Shown in pieces: positions 25,841 through 34,042 of a stretch of 64,000 bases of DNA. Each line of letters opens with the position of its first letter. Within the stretch, counting starts at the first letter, position 1. The DNA lies in contig NZ_CP075896.1 in NCBI RefSeq assembly GCF_018604545.1, positions 558,001 to 622,000 on the forward strand, written 5' to 3'. This stretch comes from Streptomyces koelreuteriae (GTDB lineage Bacteria > Actinomycetota > Actinomycetes > Streptomycetales > Streptomycetaceae). Made by a program: the position numbers and the translations under genes. The notes under the pieces were generated by a model. It had not been told where the DNA came from. It did no database searches and saw nothing but the letters and a program-made list of their open reading frames with translations.

Positions 25841-26144
25841 GGAGTCCCAGGGACGTGTCCACCTGTTTTCGCGTCAGCCGGGCGGACGGAGCGCTGTGAC
25901 GAGTCGCTCGGTGTGCACCATGTCACGCATGACAAAACCACCTAAGTTGCCCAAATCACAGCGCAAATATCCCTTTAGGGTCCATTCTCGGAACGGCTGC
26001 CGAAGCCCGAAGTGGAGCGCGCCCTCATCGACTTGGACGGACCCGTCCAAGTGATCCATGCCACAGCGATCGTGATGCTCCCCCTCGCCCTCCATCCCCT
26101 CTCCTCCCTCTCCCCCCTCCTCTCCCCGGAGAAAGGTGCCGACC
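25841..26144. promoter_or_regulatory. intergenic region upstream of the type III PKS with palindrome TGTCA-CGCA-TGACA
   Basis: The 304-bp divergent region holds a perfect 5+4+5 inverted repeat at 25921-25934 and an A/T-rich stretch at 25935-25980 that stands out from its surroundings and may contain promoters. A pyrimidine-rich run (26086-26128) precedes the RBS GGAGAAAG at 26128-26135. The palindrome is a candidate operator for the polyketide synthase or the acetyltransferase. Confidence 0.4.
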
Positions 26145-27329
26145 ATGGCCGCTTACCTGTGCCCGCCTGCCGTGATTCACGGCAGGCACACCGTGAAGAC
26201 CAGCGAGATCGTTTCGGAAGTACGCGACCGGCACCCGCACGCCGCGTGGGCGCCGCGGGTCGAGAGCATCGCGGCCAGCACGGGCATCGAGAACCGCGGC
26301 TGGATGCTGCCGCTGGAGAGCGCCGTCGCACCCGGCGGCGGCAGCGCCCTGCCGGCCGCCGGGGTCGGGCCCGCCCGGGAGGCCCTGACCGGCGACGGGT
26401 TCAGTGAACAGGACGTGGACCGTGTGATCACCGCCCTGGAGGCGATACCCGCGCCGCAGACCGTCCAGGAGCGCACGGCGCCGGCCTGGGCGGCCGTGCA
26501 GTCCTCGGGGGAGCAGGCGGCACGCGGGGCCCTGCAGATCGCCGGGCTGGACACCTCGGACGTCGACTGCCTGATCACCAGCCACTCCACCACCCCGGCG
26601 CTGCCGGGCCTGGACGTCGCCCTGGCCAACAAGATCCCGCTCCGGGGCGACGTGATGCTGCTCCCCGCCACGCAGTGGGCCTGTGTCGCCGGGACCCGTT
26701 CCCTGGCCCTGGCCGCGGATCTCGTGGCCGCGGACCCCGACCGGGTGGTGCTGGTCGTGATCTCGGAGGCACTGAGCACGACCTACCAGCCCGCGGACGA
26801 CACTCTGGAGTCCTTGATCGTCCGGTTGCTGTTCGCGGACACCGCGGTCGCCACCGTGGTCACGGGCCGCCCGAGGCCCGAGTCGATGCTGCGGCTGGAC
26901 GCCGCCTGGCACCACACCCTGCCCGGCACCCAGGATCTGCACCGCCTGGAGACACGGGAGGACGGCACCCACTTCGTGATGGACCGCCGCGGGCCGCGCG
27001 CCGTGCAGGAGACGGTCACCGCGATGTGGGAGTGGCTGCGCGTCCGGTACGAGGACGACCCCGGCTCCTGGCACCCCGACGTCCTGCTCGCGCACCCCGG
27101 CGGGACACGCGTGCTGGAGTACATGGAGCAGACGATGCCCGACGGGTGGCCGTCGGGGCTGCTGGAGTACAGCCGGGACAGCTACACCAGCGGCAACCGC
27201 GGAGGTGCCGCCGTGTTCGACATCATGCGCAGGGCGCACGACGCCGGGCAGGCACCAGGCAGTCGCGCCGTCCTGTACGCGGCGGCCCCGGGCCTCACGG
27301 CGACCGCCCTGGAAGGCGAGTGGCTGTAG
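26145..27329 (+). CDS. type III polyketide synthase
   Basis: This 394-residue chalcone/stilbene-synthase-fold enzyme would form a homodimeric type III PKS that condenses acyl-CoA starters with malonyl-CoA. The catalytic triad is visible: C180 in TQWACVAGTRSLALAADL, H317 in the diagnostic HPGG motif and N351 in SGNRGGAAVFDIMR. HPGG separates it from FabH-type synthases, which carry HxAN. ATG 26145 lies 9 bp after GGAGAAAG; an in-frame GTG at 26136 is less likely. No cytochrome P450, methyltransferase or cupin tailoring gene is adjacent, so it is an orphan; the product cannot be predicted. Confidence 0.88.
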   Translation: MAAYLCPPAVIHGRHTVKTSEIVSEVRDRHPHAAWAPRVESIAASTGIENRGWMLPLESAVAPGGGSALPAAGVGPAREALTGDGFSEQDVDRVITALEAIPAPQTVQERTAPAWAAVQSSGEQAARGALQIAGLDTSDVDCLITSHSTTPALPGLDVALANKIPLRGDVMLLPATQWACVAGTRSLALAADLVAADPDRVVLVVISEALSTTYQPADDTLESLIVRLLFADTAVATVVTGRPRPESMLRLDAAWHHTLPGTQDLHRLETREDGTHFVMDRRGPRAVQETVTAMWEWLRVRYEDDPGSWHPDVLLAHPGGTRVLEYMEQTMPDGWPSGLLEYSRDSYTSGNRGGAAVFDIMRRAHDAGQAPGSRAVLYAAAPGLTATALEGEWL

Positions 27330-27356
27330 CGCGCGCTCGCGTCGCCCGCGGCCTCG

Positions 27357-29645
27357 TCACCTCACGACTGGCCCGGCTGACCCGGCTGACCCGGCTGACC
27401 CGGCTGGCCCGGCTGACCCGGCTGGCCCGGCTGGCCCAGCCGACCCGGCTGGCCCAGCCGACCCGGCTGATCCGGCTGATCCGGCTGACGCGATCGATGC
27501 CCAGACCACCTTGCCGGTGTCCGTCCACCGCACCCCCCACCGGGTGGTGAGTCCGTGCACGACGTGCAAGCCACGGCCGCCGTCGTCGGAGAGCCCACCC
27601 CGGCCCAGCCGCGGCCTGCCGTTGCCGGTGTCGCCCACCTCGCACAGCAGCCCATGACCGGCCCTGATCAGCCGTACGGTGACGGGTCCCTCGGCGAAGC
27701 GGACCGCGTTGGCGACCAGCTCGCTGACCACCAGCAGCACACTGTCCCGGGTGTCGTCCCTGGTGCGCCACTGCCTCAGCAGCGCGGAGACCAGCCTGCG
27801 GGCCCGGGCGGCCGCGTCGCCGCGGGCGGGCAGACGCCAGGTCGCGGTGTCCTCGTTGCGGTAGCCGATCATGCGCGCGAGGAGCAGGGTCACGTCGTCG
27901 CGGCGGCGCACGGGCGCCAGCTCGGAGACCACGCGCCGAGCGGCCGGCGGCAGGGCGTCCCAGGGGTGCACCGTGGACACGACCTCCGCCAGCCTGCCGA
28001 TGCCCTCGTCGATCGAGAGGGCGGGATCCTCCACCAGTCCGTCGGTGTAGAGGGCGAGCAGCGAGCCCGGTGGTACGGCGAACACGTGCACGTCGAACGG
28101 CTCCCGCAGCGCGAACTCGGCGCCCAGCCCGGGGTGCGGGCGTACCGCGACGGAACCGGCGGGCCCGTCCGGGGGCACCAGGACCGGAGGGAGGTGTCCG
28201 GCGCTGGACAGCGCCACCTGATGGCTGACCGGGTCGTAGACGGCGATGCAGCAGGTCGACCCGAGGGCGCTGTACCCGGCCACCAGCCCGGACTCCGTGT
28301 CGTCCAGCAGCGTCACGGTCTCGTCCAGGTGCTCCAGCACCTCGTTGGGCGCCAGCCCCGCGGACAGCAGCGCGCGGGCCTCCATGCTGAGCTGCCCCAT
28401 GGTCGCCGCGGCTCCCAGGCCGTGCCCGACGACGTCACCGACCACCAGCGCGGTACGGCCGTCCGGCAGCGGAAAGCTGTTCACCCAGTCACCGCCGACG
28501 CCCGCGCTGTCGGGGGTGGCGGGCTGGTAGACACTGGCGGTCTCGATGGTGTCGCCGGCGGACCGCGGCAGCAGCCGGCGCTGCAGCGCCAGCACCTGTG
28601 TGTGCTCGCGCTGGTGCTGACGGGCCAGGTCCACGTGGTGCGAGGTCCTGGCCACCAGTTCCTGGAGGTCGAGCAGCTCACTGTCGTGGAAGGGGCGGTC
28701 CGCCCGCCGCCAGACCTCCGCCACGCCCAGCACCACGGGCGGCGCGCCGTTCAGGACCAGCGGAATGTACGCCACACCCGCCGCACGGTCACCGGGCACC
28801 AGGGCACGCACCAGCCGCTGACTGCCGAGCACCCGCTCGATCTCCGCCCGGTCGGGGATGACGATGGCCTGCGCGGCGTCGTCACGCCGGATCGCCTGGG
28901 ACAGCAGACGACTCGCGTCGCCGGGAAGATCGTCGCCCGGCGTCACATAGCCGTCGGGCCAGGCCCGGTCCGGCACCAGGGCCGCCCGCCGCAGCCGGAT
29001 GCGCCGCTGCGGCTGCTCGGTGACCACCTCGCCCGTCCACACGGCGAGGTCGAGGTCGATGGCGGCCACGTCTCCCCAGGCCAGCAGGGACTCCGCCAGC
29101 GACTGCGCGGTTTCGCCGATGTCCAGCGAGGTGCCGATCGCGGTCTCGGCGGCGTACAGGTGCAGCCTCCTGGCCATGGCGATCAGGGAGACGGTCAGGC
29201 CCTCCTGTGGCGGCGCGGCGGGCAGGATGCTCATCGAGACCACCAGCTCCGACCCGTCACCGCGCCGCAGGCGCTGGACCCGGGCGACATGCGGCTCACC
29301 GGTCTCCAGGACCTGCCGCAACCGCCGCGTGACCGTCGGTACGTCCCAGGGAGGCAGAAGATCGACGAAGGAGCTCCCGGTCAGGGCCTCCACCCCCGCG
29401 AAGACGGGGGCGCCCAGATTGGAGCGGGTGATCCTCAGATCCCGGTCCAGATTGACCGCGCCGAGGATCTGCTCCTGACGGCCGGGGTTCGGATTGGCCG
29501 GTACGTGCTGGCAGGCGGCACTGTCGCCCGGCGGGTCGGCAGAACCGGTGGCCGCTGCCGCCCCGCCGCGTGGGATGTACTGCCCCAGAGCGCCGCTGAC
29601 CATGTCGAACGGCGACGCGGACGAGGGGGAGGGGGTGGAGTCCAT
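27357..29645 (-). CDS. multidomain SpoIIE-type phosphatase with PAS, GAF and ATPase domains and a repeat tail
   Basis: This 762-residue cytoplasmic signalling protein has, in order, a PAS-like domain (about 60-165), a GAF region (about 170-345), a SpoIIE/PP2C phosphatase (about 365-590, GGDWVNSF, GDVVGHG, LYTDGLVEDP) and a C-terminal HATPase_c kinase-like domain (about 610-715, VVSELVANAVRFA). Phosphatase and anti-sigma-kinase-like domains in one chain could both switch and reset a STAS partner. The last about 40 residues are an SAG/PAG triplet repeat with no domain character, encoded by 9-bp DNA repeats. The gene is convergent with the type III PKS, 27 bp apart. Confidence 0.88.
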   Translation of the reverse strand: MDSTPSPSSASPFDMVSGALGQYIPRGGAAAATGSADPPGDSAACQHVPANPNPGRQEQILGAVNLDRDLRITRSNLGAPVFAGVEALTGSSFVDLLPPWDVPTVTRRLRQVLETGEPHVARVQRLRRGDGSELVVSMSILPAAPPQEGLTVSLIAMARRLHLYAAETAIGTSLDIGETAQSLAESLLAWGDVAAIDLDLAVWTGEVVTEQPQRRIRLRRAALVPDRAWPDGYVTPGDDLPGDASRLLSQAIRRDDAAQAIVIPDRAEIERVLGSQRLVRALVPGDRAAGVAYIPLVLNGAPPVVLGVAEVWRRADRPFHDSELLDLQELVARTSHHVDLARQHQREHTQVLALQRRLLPRSAGDTIETASVYQPATPDSAGVGGDWVNSFPLPDGRTALVVGDVVGHGLGAAATMGQLSMEARALLSAGLAPNEVLEHLDETVTLLDDTESGLVAGYSALGSTCCIAVYDPVSHQVALSSAGHLPPVLVPPDGPAGSVAVRPHPGLGAEFALREPFDVHVFAVPPGSLLALYTDGLVEDPALSIDEGIGRLAEVVSTVHPWDALPPAARRVVSELAPVRRRDDVTLLLARMIGYRNEDTATWRLPARGDAAARARRLVSALLRQWRTRDDTRDSVLLVVSELVANAVRFAEGPVTVRLIRAGHGLLCEVGDTGNGRPRLGRGGLSDDGGRGLHVVHGLTTRWGVRWTDTGKVVWASIASAGSAGSAGSAGPAGSAGPAGPAGSAGPAGSAGSAGSAGPVVR
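27369..27489. repeat. 9-bp tandem repeat (CCGGCTGAC/CCGGCTGGC), about 13 copies
   Basis: The unit alternates between CCGGCTGAC and CCGGCTGGC, with CCCAGCCGA variants and two copies where the last bases read GAT. On the minus strand it encodes Ser-Ala-Gly or Pro-Ala-Gly at the C-terminus of the phosphatase, in frame because the unit is three codons. Near-identity of neighbouring units points to recent slippage expansion. Confidence 0.9.
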
Positions 29646-29958
29646 GCGGCTCTCTCAGCTCGCTCGCCAACCCCGGCACAGCGCCGGGGCCGTACCAGAA
29701 CCCGGGCGACAGGGCCCCGAGATTCCTGACCGCACACCTCATTCAATAACACCCGGGGCCGCTTCGCCTGCGCCGGGGGATCGCGCGGTGGGCGCGGACA
29801 GTGAGAGGGGGACACGTTCGGTGACGAAGCGATCGCGCCGCCGTGGCACGGCACGATCACGCGACGGGTGAATCGTCAGGGCGAGAGGGACGGGCGTCCT
29901 CATTCCCGAAGGCAGCTCGTCGGTGTGATCGGAATCGCCGTAACGCTCACGAAGACAA
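29646..29958. other. intergenic region without recognised features
   Basis: These 313 bp lie between the divergent phosphatase gene and the MFS pseudogene. I see no RNA gene, terminator or convincing short gene. It must hold the promoters for both sides, but no clear -35/-10 pair stands out. Confidence 0.4.
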
Positions 29959-30922
29959 ATGAGCAGCCGCGCACCCGGCTCGACGATCAAGCGCATGCCT
30001 GCCGCCCTGGCACCTCTGCACCACCGCCCGTTCCGTCATCTCTTCATCGGTACGACGGCCAACCTGCTCGGCAACGGGTGGCGCATCCTCTTCCTGCTGT
30101 ACGGCGCGGTACTGGCCGACCGGCTGCCACGCGGCCCGCTGCTGGTCGGCAGCAGCCTGGCCGGCGCCGCGAGCCAGGCGGTGATCGCCACCCTGGTCCT
30201 CACCGACAGCGCCGCCATCCCCCTGCTCATGGCGCTGACCGTGATCAACGGGGCGTCGAGTTCCTGCTACCAGCCCGCCGCCCAGGCCCTGCTGCCCCAG
30301 ACCGTGCCGGCCGAGTCCCGCCGCACCGCCCTCGCGCTCTCCAGGATCGCGGGCAGCAGCGCGACGATCGTCGGCGCCTCACTGGGCGGCGTACTGGTCG
30401 CCGCGGTCGGCCCCGGCTGGCGCCTGGCCGTCGACGCCCTCAGTTTCGCGCTCGCGGCGGTGTGCTTCGCGCTGGTCCGCGTCCGGGTCACGCCGCCCTC
30501 GCCCAGCCCCGGTGTGGTGCATGAACTGCGCGTCGGCTGGCAGGAATTCACTTCCCGCAGCTGGGTGTGGGTGATCGTGGTGGCCTTCTGCTTCCTCAAC
30601 GCCGGCATCACCGCCTCGTTCACCGTCCTCGGCCCGGCCGTCGCCGACAGCACCGGGATCGGCCGCACCGGCTGGGGCGTGGCCGTCGCCGCGGGCTCAC
30701 TCGGCGCGGTCGCCGACGGCGTCCTGTCACCGCCTGGCCCGCGCCTACGCCTACAGCGACCTCGGCTCCTACCTCGCACTCCCCCTCGCCCAGTTCGCCG
30801 CCGGACCCGCCGTACTCCTCCTCGACCTCCAAGCCACCCTCTACGCGGCCGCCGCGCTCATCCTCCTCGCCACCCTCGCCACGCCCTCCATCCGCGCGCT
30901 GGTAAGCACACAGGTGAAATGA
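29959..30922 (+). pseudogene. MFS transporter with internal deletion and frame change
   Basis: The first part reads as a normal 12-TM MFS exporter (PLHHRPFRHLFIGTTANLLGNGW in TM1, then YQPAAQALLPQTVP and a FLNAGITASFTVLGP helix) up to GAVADGVL near 30723. The C-terminal part, RLARAYAYSDLGSYLALPLAQ onward, resumes at 30731 in a different frame and ends at TGA 30920-30922. About 60-70 residues expected between these parts, covering roughly two TM helices, are missing. In the original frame translation continues as Arg/Pro-rich nonsense. Hence a deletion that also changed frame has inactivated the gene. The start could be 29959 or 29998. Confidence 0.8.
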
Positions 30923-31401
30923 CCTGGCAAGCTGCTTCGGTGCTCGAATATCGCCTCTGGCTTGCCGCAGTCCCGGAACCTCTGCCTGAAGCCGAAGCCC
31001 GTATCTACTGGAGGGTGAAGGATCTCCCCACCCCGACCCTCGACGAAGCGTTGAAGCAAGCGGACTACGCCTACGTCGGCTCCTGGCAGGACAAGCATCT
31101 GGCGGAAATACCCCAATCTGGCCGCTGCCCTGCTGTCCGCATCTTCGACTGGCTGTTCTATCGAGGGACCATCGACTGCTACCAAGCACCGATTCTGGAT
31201 GCCCGGCTACGGGATGAACTGATTGAGCTCCACCAGCCCCGGCCGAATGACCTACCTGCGGAGTCCACCAATACGGACGAACTCGCCACCTTCCTCACGG
31301 CCCACCTCGGCTGGCACCTGCTGCCTGAGGAGCCGCCACCCCCAACCACGACACCGCCCCAGGCGACTTCGGGCAGCCGGGCCGACGACCAGGACGGCTG
31401 A
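30919..31401 (+). CDS. hypothetical protein downstream of the MFS remnant
   Basis: This 160-residue protein starts at ATG 30919, overlapping the MFS remnant stop by 4 bp (ATGA), so it was originally translationally coupled to that gene. The first 110 residues look globular (TWQAASVLEYRLWL, AYVGSWQDKH, VRIFDWLFYRGTIDC) and the last 30 are Pro/Thr-rich and probably disordered. No family is recognised. Codon bias here is weaker than in flanking genes. Because the upstream coupling partner is dead, its expression is uncertain. Confidence 0.5.
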   Translation: MTWQAASVLEYRLWLAAVPEPLPEAEARIYWRVKDLPTPTLDEALKQADYAYVGSWQDKHLAEIPQSGRCPAVRIFDWLFYRGTIDCYQAPILDARLRDELIELHQPRPNDLPAESTNTDELATFLTAHLGWHLLPEEPPPPTTTPPQATSGSRADDQDG

Positions 31402-31445
31402 GCAAACATCCCCACCATCAAGCCTTCCGCGAAAGCCACGCCGTT

Positions 31446-32408
31446 TTGCCTGATGATGATGAGGAGGTGGCTGTCCGACCACGAACCCTGGCCTGGGTGA
31501 GCCGGCACCTCGAGGTCGGCGAACGGGTCGTCAAAGCCGAGGCGCTGCACGGCGGCATTACGGCCGAAATGCTCAGGCTGACCGTCGGCGTGCAGAACGG
31601 AGACACGCGTGACCTGGTCCTGCGGAGCTTCGTCGACTCGCGCCACGTGAGGCACGCCGCGGACTGGCTGAGCCGGGAGGCCGACGCCCTGACCCTACTC
31701 ACGGGGACCGAGGTGCCGGCTCCTGAACTACTCGCCGTTGATTCAACGGCGGCACACTGCGAGTTTCCCTCGCTCCTGATGACACATCTGGCCGGCCGGA
31801 CGATCCTCGACGATGAGGGACTGGAGACGCGCGTACCTCTACTGGCCCGTCAACTCGTGACGATCCACGCGGTACGTCCCACCCAGCCGCTCCGGGAGTA
31901 TGTGGCGTTGACGACCGCCGACACCGTCGTGGTTCCGAAGTGCGCCGAGGCGGCAGTATGGGCCGCGGCGATCGACGTGATCCGCAAGCCCGCGCCGCCC
32001 TACCAAGGTCGCTTCCTGCACCGGGACTTCCAGCCCGGCAACCTGCTGTTCGACGAGTCGCCCCCACAGCCCACCGGTGCCCGGATTACCGGTGTCGTCG
32101 ACTGGGCGACGGCCTCCTGGGGCCCGGCGGATCTCGATGTCGCGCACTGCTCGACCAATCTCGCGCTGCTGCACGGCCCGACGTGGGGCCTGCGGTTCGC
32201 CGAGGTGTACGAGGAGGCCGGCGGAGCGTTGGCCGCGGCTGCGGGCGCACGGCTGTATTGGCAGGTGCGGGACGCGCTGGCGTGCTCAGAAGAAGTGCAG
32301 CAGGTGGCGCGGCCATGGCGGGAGGCAGGCAGGGCAGAGCTGACGACGCGTGTCGTGGAGGAACGACTGAACGCCTATGTCAGCGCCTTGATGAACGCAG
32401 GGGGCTGA
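31446..32408 (+). CDS. aminoglycoside phosphotransferase-like (APH) family kinase
   Basis: This 320-residue protein has the APH/protein-kinase-like fold. The catalytic loop is LHRDFQPGNLLFD (HxDxxxxN) followed by the metal-binding GVVDWATASWGPADLDVA. Family members phosphorylate aminoglycosides, choline or many other small molecules, and most environmental ones are not resistance proteins. The start is unclear: TTG 31446 or GTG 31467, the latter directly behind GAGGAG. It lies in the gene-decay zone but is itself intact. Confidence 0.8.
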   Translation: MPDDDEEVAVRPRTLAWVSRHLEVGERVVKAEALHGGITAEMLRLTVGVQNGDTRDLVLRSFVDSRHVRHAADWLSREADALTLLTGTEVPAPELLAVDSTAAHCEFPSLLMTHLAGRTILDDEGLETRVPLLARQLVTIHAVRPTQPLREYVALTTADTVVVPKCAEAAVWAAAIDVIRKPAPPYQGRFLHRDFQPGNLLFDESPPQPTGARITGVVDWATASWGPADLDVAHCSTNLALLHGPTWGLRFAEVYEEAGGALAAAAGARLYWQVRDALACSEEVQQVARPWREAGRAELTTRVVEERLNAYVSALMNAGG

Positions 32409-32570
32409 GCCGAAGCGGCCCGGCCCCAGGCCCAGCAGCGAGCACCGACCCCAGCTGCCATGTCTACCCGCGGAGCCGATCGCATTCTCTCAGACCGTGT
32501 TTGAGATCTCGATCTAGTCATGCGCCGCTGGTCAGCTCGGGATCAAGAACCGGTTGCGCCGTGATGCAAG

Positions 32571-33119
32571 ATGAGGAGCGTGGTTACGAAGGAGCGTGCC
32601 GTGGAGCTGGTCAAGGCCCTGCTGTCGAGACAGCGGCAGGAGTCACCATGGATGGCACGACTACCCGAGCTCGCTGTCTACGAGATAAAGGAGCACGCTC
32701 TCGGGTGGCTGGTCGTCTGGCAATCGGTGGAGTACATCCGCAGCGGCGACATTGGGAAGATGCTGGTGGGCCACGGGCCCTACCTAGTCGACCGGCAGGA
32801 CGGGAGCATCCACCACATCCCTGCCACCACATACGTCGCCGATGTCTGGCAAGATCTCCACCTCCAGCAGATCAGGGGCGTCCGGCCGCCCGATCCGCTG
32901 GTCGCGGCCGTTGAAGCGCTCGTCCACTCCGAGGGGACCATGGCCGCGATGCGCCACCTGCGGAAGCGGGCCCCACTGTTGGGGCTGCAGCAGGCGAAGG
33001 CCTAGGTCATGGCCGTCCGGGACGGAGACGATCCTTCGGAGGAGCTGGTCAACCTCACCCGGACGCCGGAGAGGGTCCCTCCGCTGCCCATCAGTACCCT
33101 GGCCGGCCCGGTTCAGTAG
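32571..33119 (+). pseudogene. YrhB-like domain protein interrupted by in-frame TAG
   Basis: The open part (32571-33005, 144 residues) resembles YrhB/Imm35-like proteins: the stretch MLVGHGPYLVDRQDGSIHHI is characteristic, and the following region (AAVEALVHSEGTMAAMRHLR) resembles the L7/L12 C-terminal-type tail found in actinobacterial members. It ends abruptly at QQAKA with TAG 33003-33005. The same frame continues without stop for 37 more codons to TAG 33117-33119, reading AVRDGDDPSEELVNLTR and ending in LPISTLAGPVQ, which looks like the genuine remainder. A point nonsense mutation is the simplest reading; readthrough or a functional short form remain possible. Confidence 0.6.
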
Positions 33120-33546
33120 CGGTCCGGAAAAGCGACGGGCTCCTGGCCGTGCGGTCAGCCCTCGCCTTGAGAGTCGGCGGACCATGATGCCGATCATCGC
33201 CCAGCGGATCATCGTTTCTGATCGGGCAGGGCTGGACTCGTAGTCCGGGCCAGACGCCAGTGGGCGATGAGCCATGCGAAGGTCCGCTCGACGCCCAACG
33301 TTTGGGTTGGACCCGGAAACCTCGCCGGCCGGGTTCCTTTCGGCGATCTCGAGCTCTCGCCCCAGAGTCTGAGCGGTCCACTCCACTAGTCGGCCAGCGA
33401 AGCCCTGGTCCGCCCAGGCCTTACAGATTCCGGGATGGTCGAGCCGGGTCCACAGCAGCGGACGCGGGCGCCGTCGCGGTCCTGGACATTCGCTGCACGA
33501 CGTGAACGGCCATGAGCAGGCCGAGGGTGTCGGTGACGATGAACCT
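33105..33546 (-). pseudogene. degenerate IS5-family transposase, C-terminal half
   Basis: Transposase signatures appear on the minus strand but in different frames. They are FIVTDTLGLLMAVHVVQ near 33540, DHPGICKAWADQGFAGRLVE near 33420, RGFRVQPKRW then VERTFAWLIAHWRLAR near 33290, and DYES followed by MIRWAMIGIMVRRL near 33190. VERTFAW with a preceding RW is the DDE glutamate region of IS5-type DUF4096/DDE transposases. At least two frame changes break it and the N-terminal half is missing. It sits between the interrupted YrhB-like gene and the SnoaL-like gene, abutting the latter's stop. Confidence 0.75.
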
Positions 33547-33548
33547 CC

Positions 33549-33926
33549 TCAGAGGCGCTCGACATACGGAGCCCGCCATGCCGGAGAAGGATCCGCTCCA
33601 AGCTCCGTCCAGTATTCGCGGCCGCTGACGACCATGCCGTTGCGGACAGTCCAGAAGGACGCCACCCGGTGGATACCCAACGCGTCGTGAGGAACCTCAA
33701 CCTCAGAAACGACTTCGTCCCCGAACGCCAGGACGCGGAGAACCTTGATCGACCAGCCCTCCGGATACTCCGCGTTGATGCGTACGTAGTTCTCCCGGCC
33801 GCAGATGCGTTCACCACTGACCGGCCATTCCACAACTACATCGTCCGCCAGCAGCTCGCCGACGCCTTCCCAATCCCGGGCATGCATACGGGCCCAGAGC
33901 ATCTGAATGGTCTTCGAGGGTTCCAT
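33549..33926 (-). CDS. SnoaL/NTF2-like protein
   Basis: This 125-residue single-domain protein has the cone-shaped NTF2-like layout: an N-terminal helix MLWARMHARDWEGVGELLADDVVVEWP, a central helix with YVRINAEYPEGW, and a four-strand sheet ending in REYWTELG. These domains act as small enzymes or ligand carriers. ATG 33926 has AGGAT 7 bp upstream; an in-frame ATG lies at 33932. The right end of an insertion-sequence target (33966) lies only about 40 bp upstream, so the element has probably displaced its native promoter. Confidence 0.78.
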   Translation of the reverse strand: MEPSKTIQMLWARMHARDWEGVGELLADDVVVEWPVSGERICGRENYVRINAEYPEGWSIKVLRVLAFGDEVVSEVEVPHDALGIHRVASFWTVRNGMVVSGREYWTELGADPSPAWRAPYVERL

Positions 33927-34042
33927 GACCATATCCTGCACGGCACCACACAGAATGGCGCCGTCTAAGAGCTCGTAACAGGATCTTGTTGAAGCGTGCT
34001 GGTGGGGCGTAACCGGTGTGACGATTCGGCCGTTCGTGGGGT

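Noticed and set aside
25947..25981. A -35/-10 promoter (TTGCCC and TAGGGT) upstream of the type III PKS
   Set aside because: The spacing is about 23 bp, too long for a standard promoter.
27369..27489. Possible CRISPR array
   Set aside because: The units are 9 bp, contiguous and in frame with a protein tail; there are no spacers of unique sequence.
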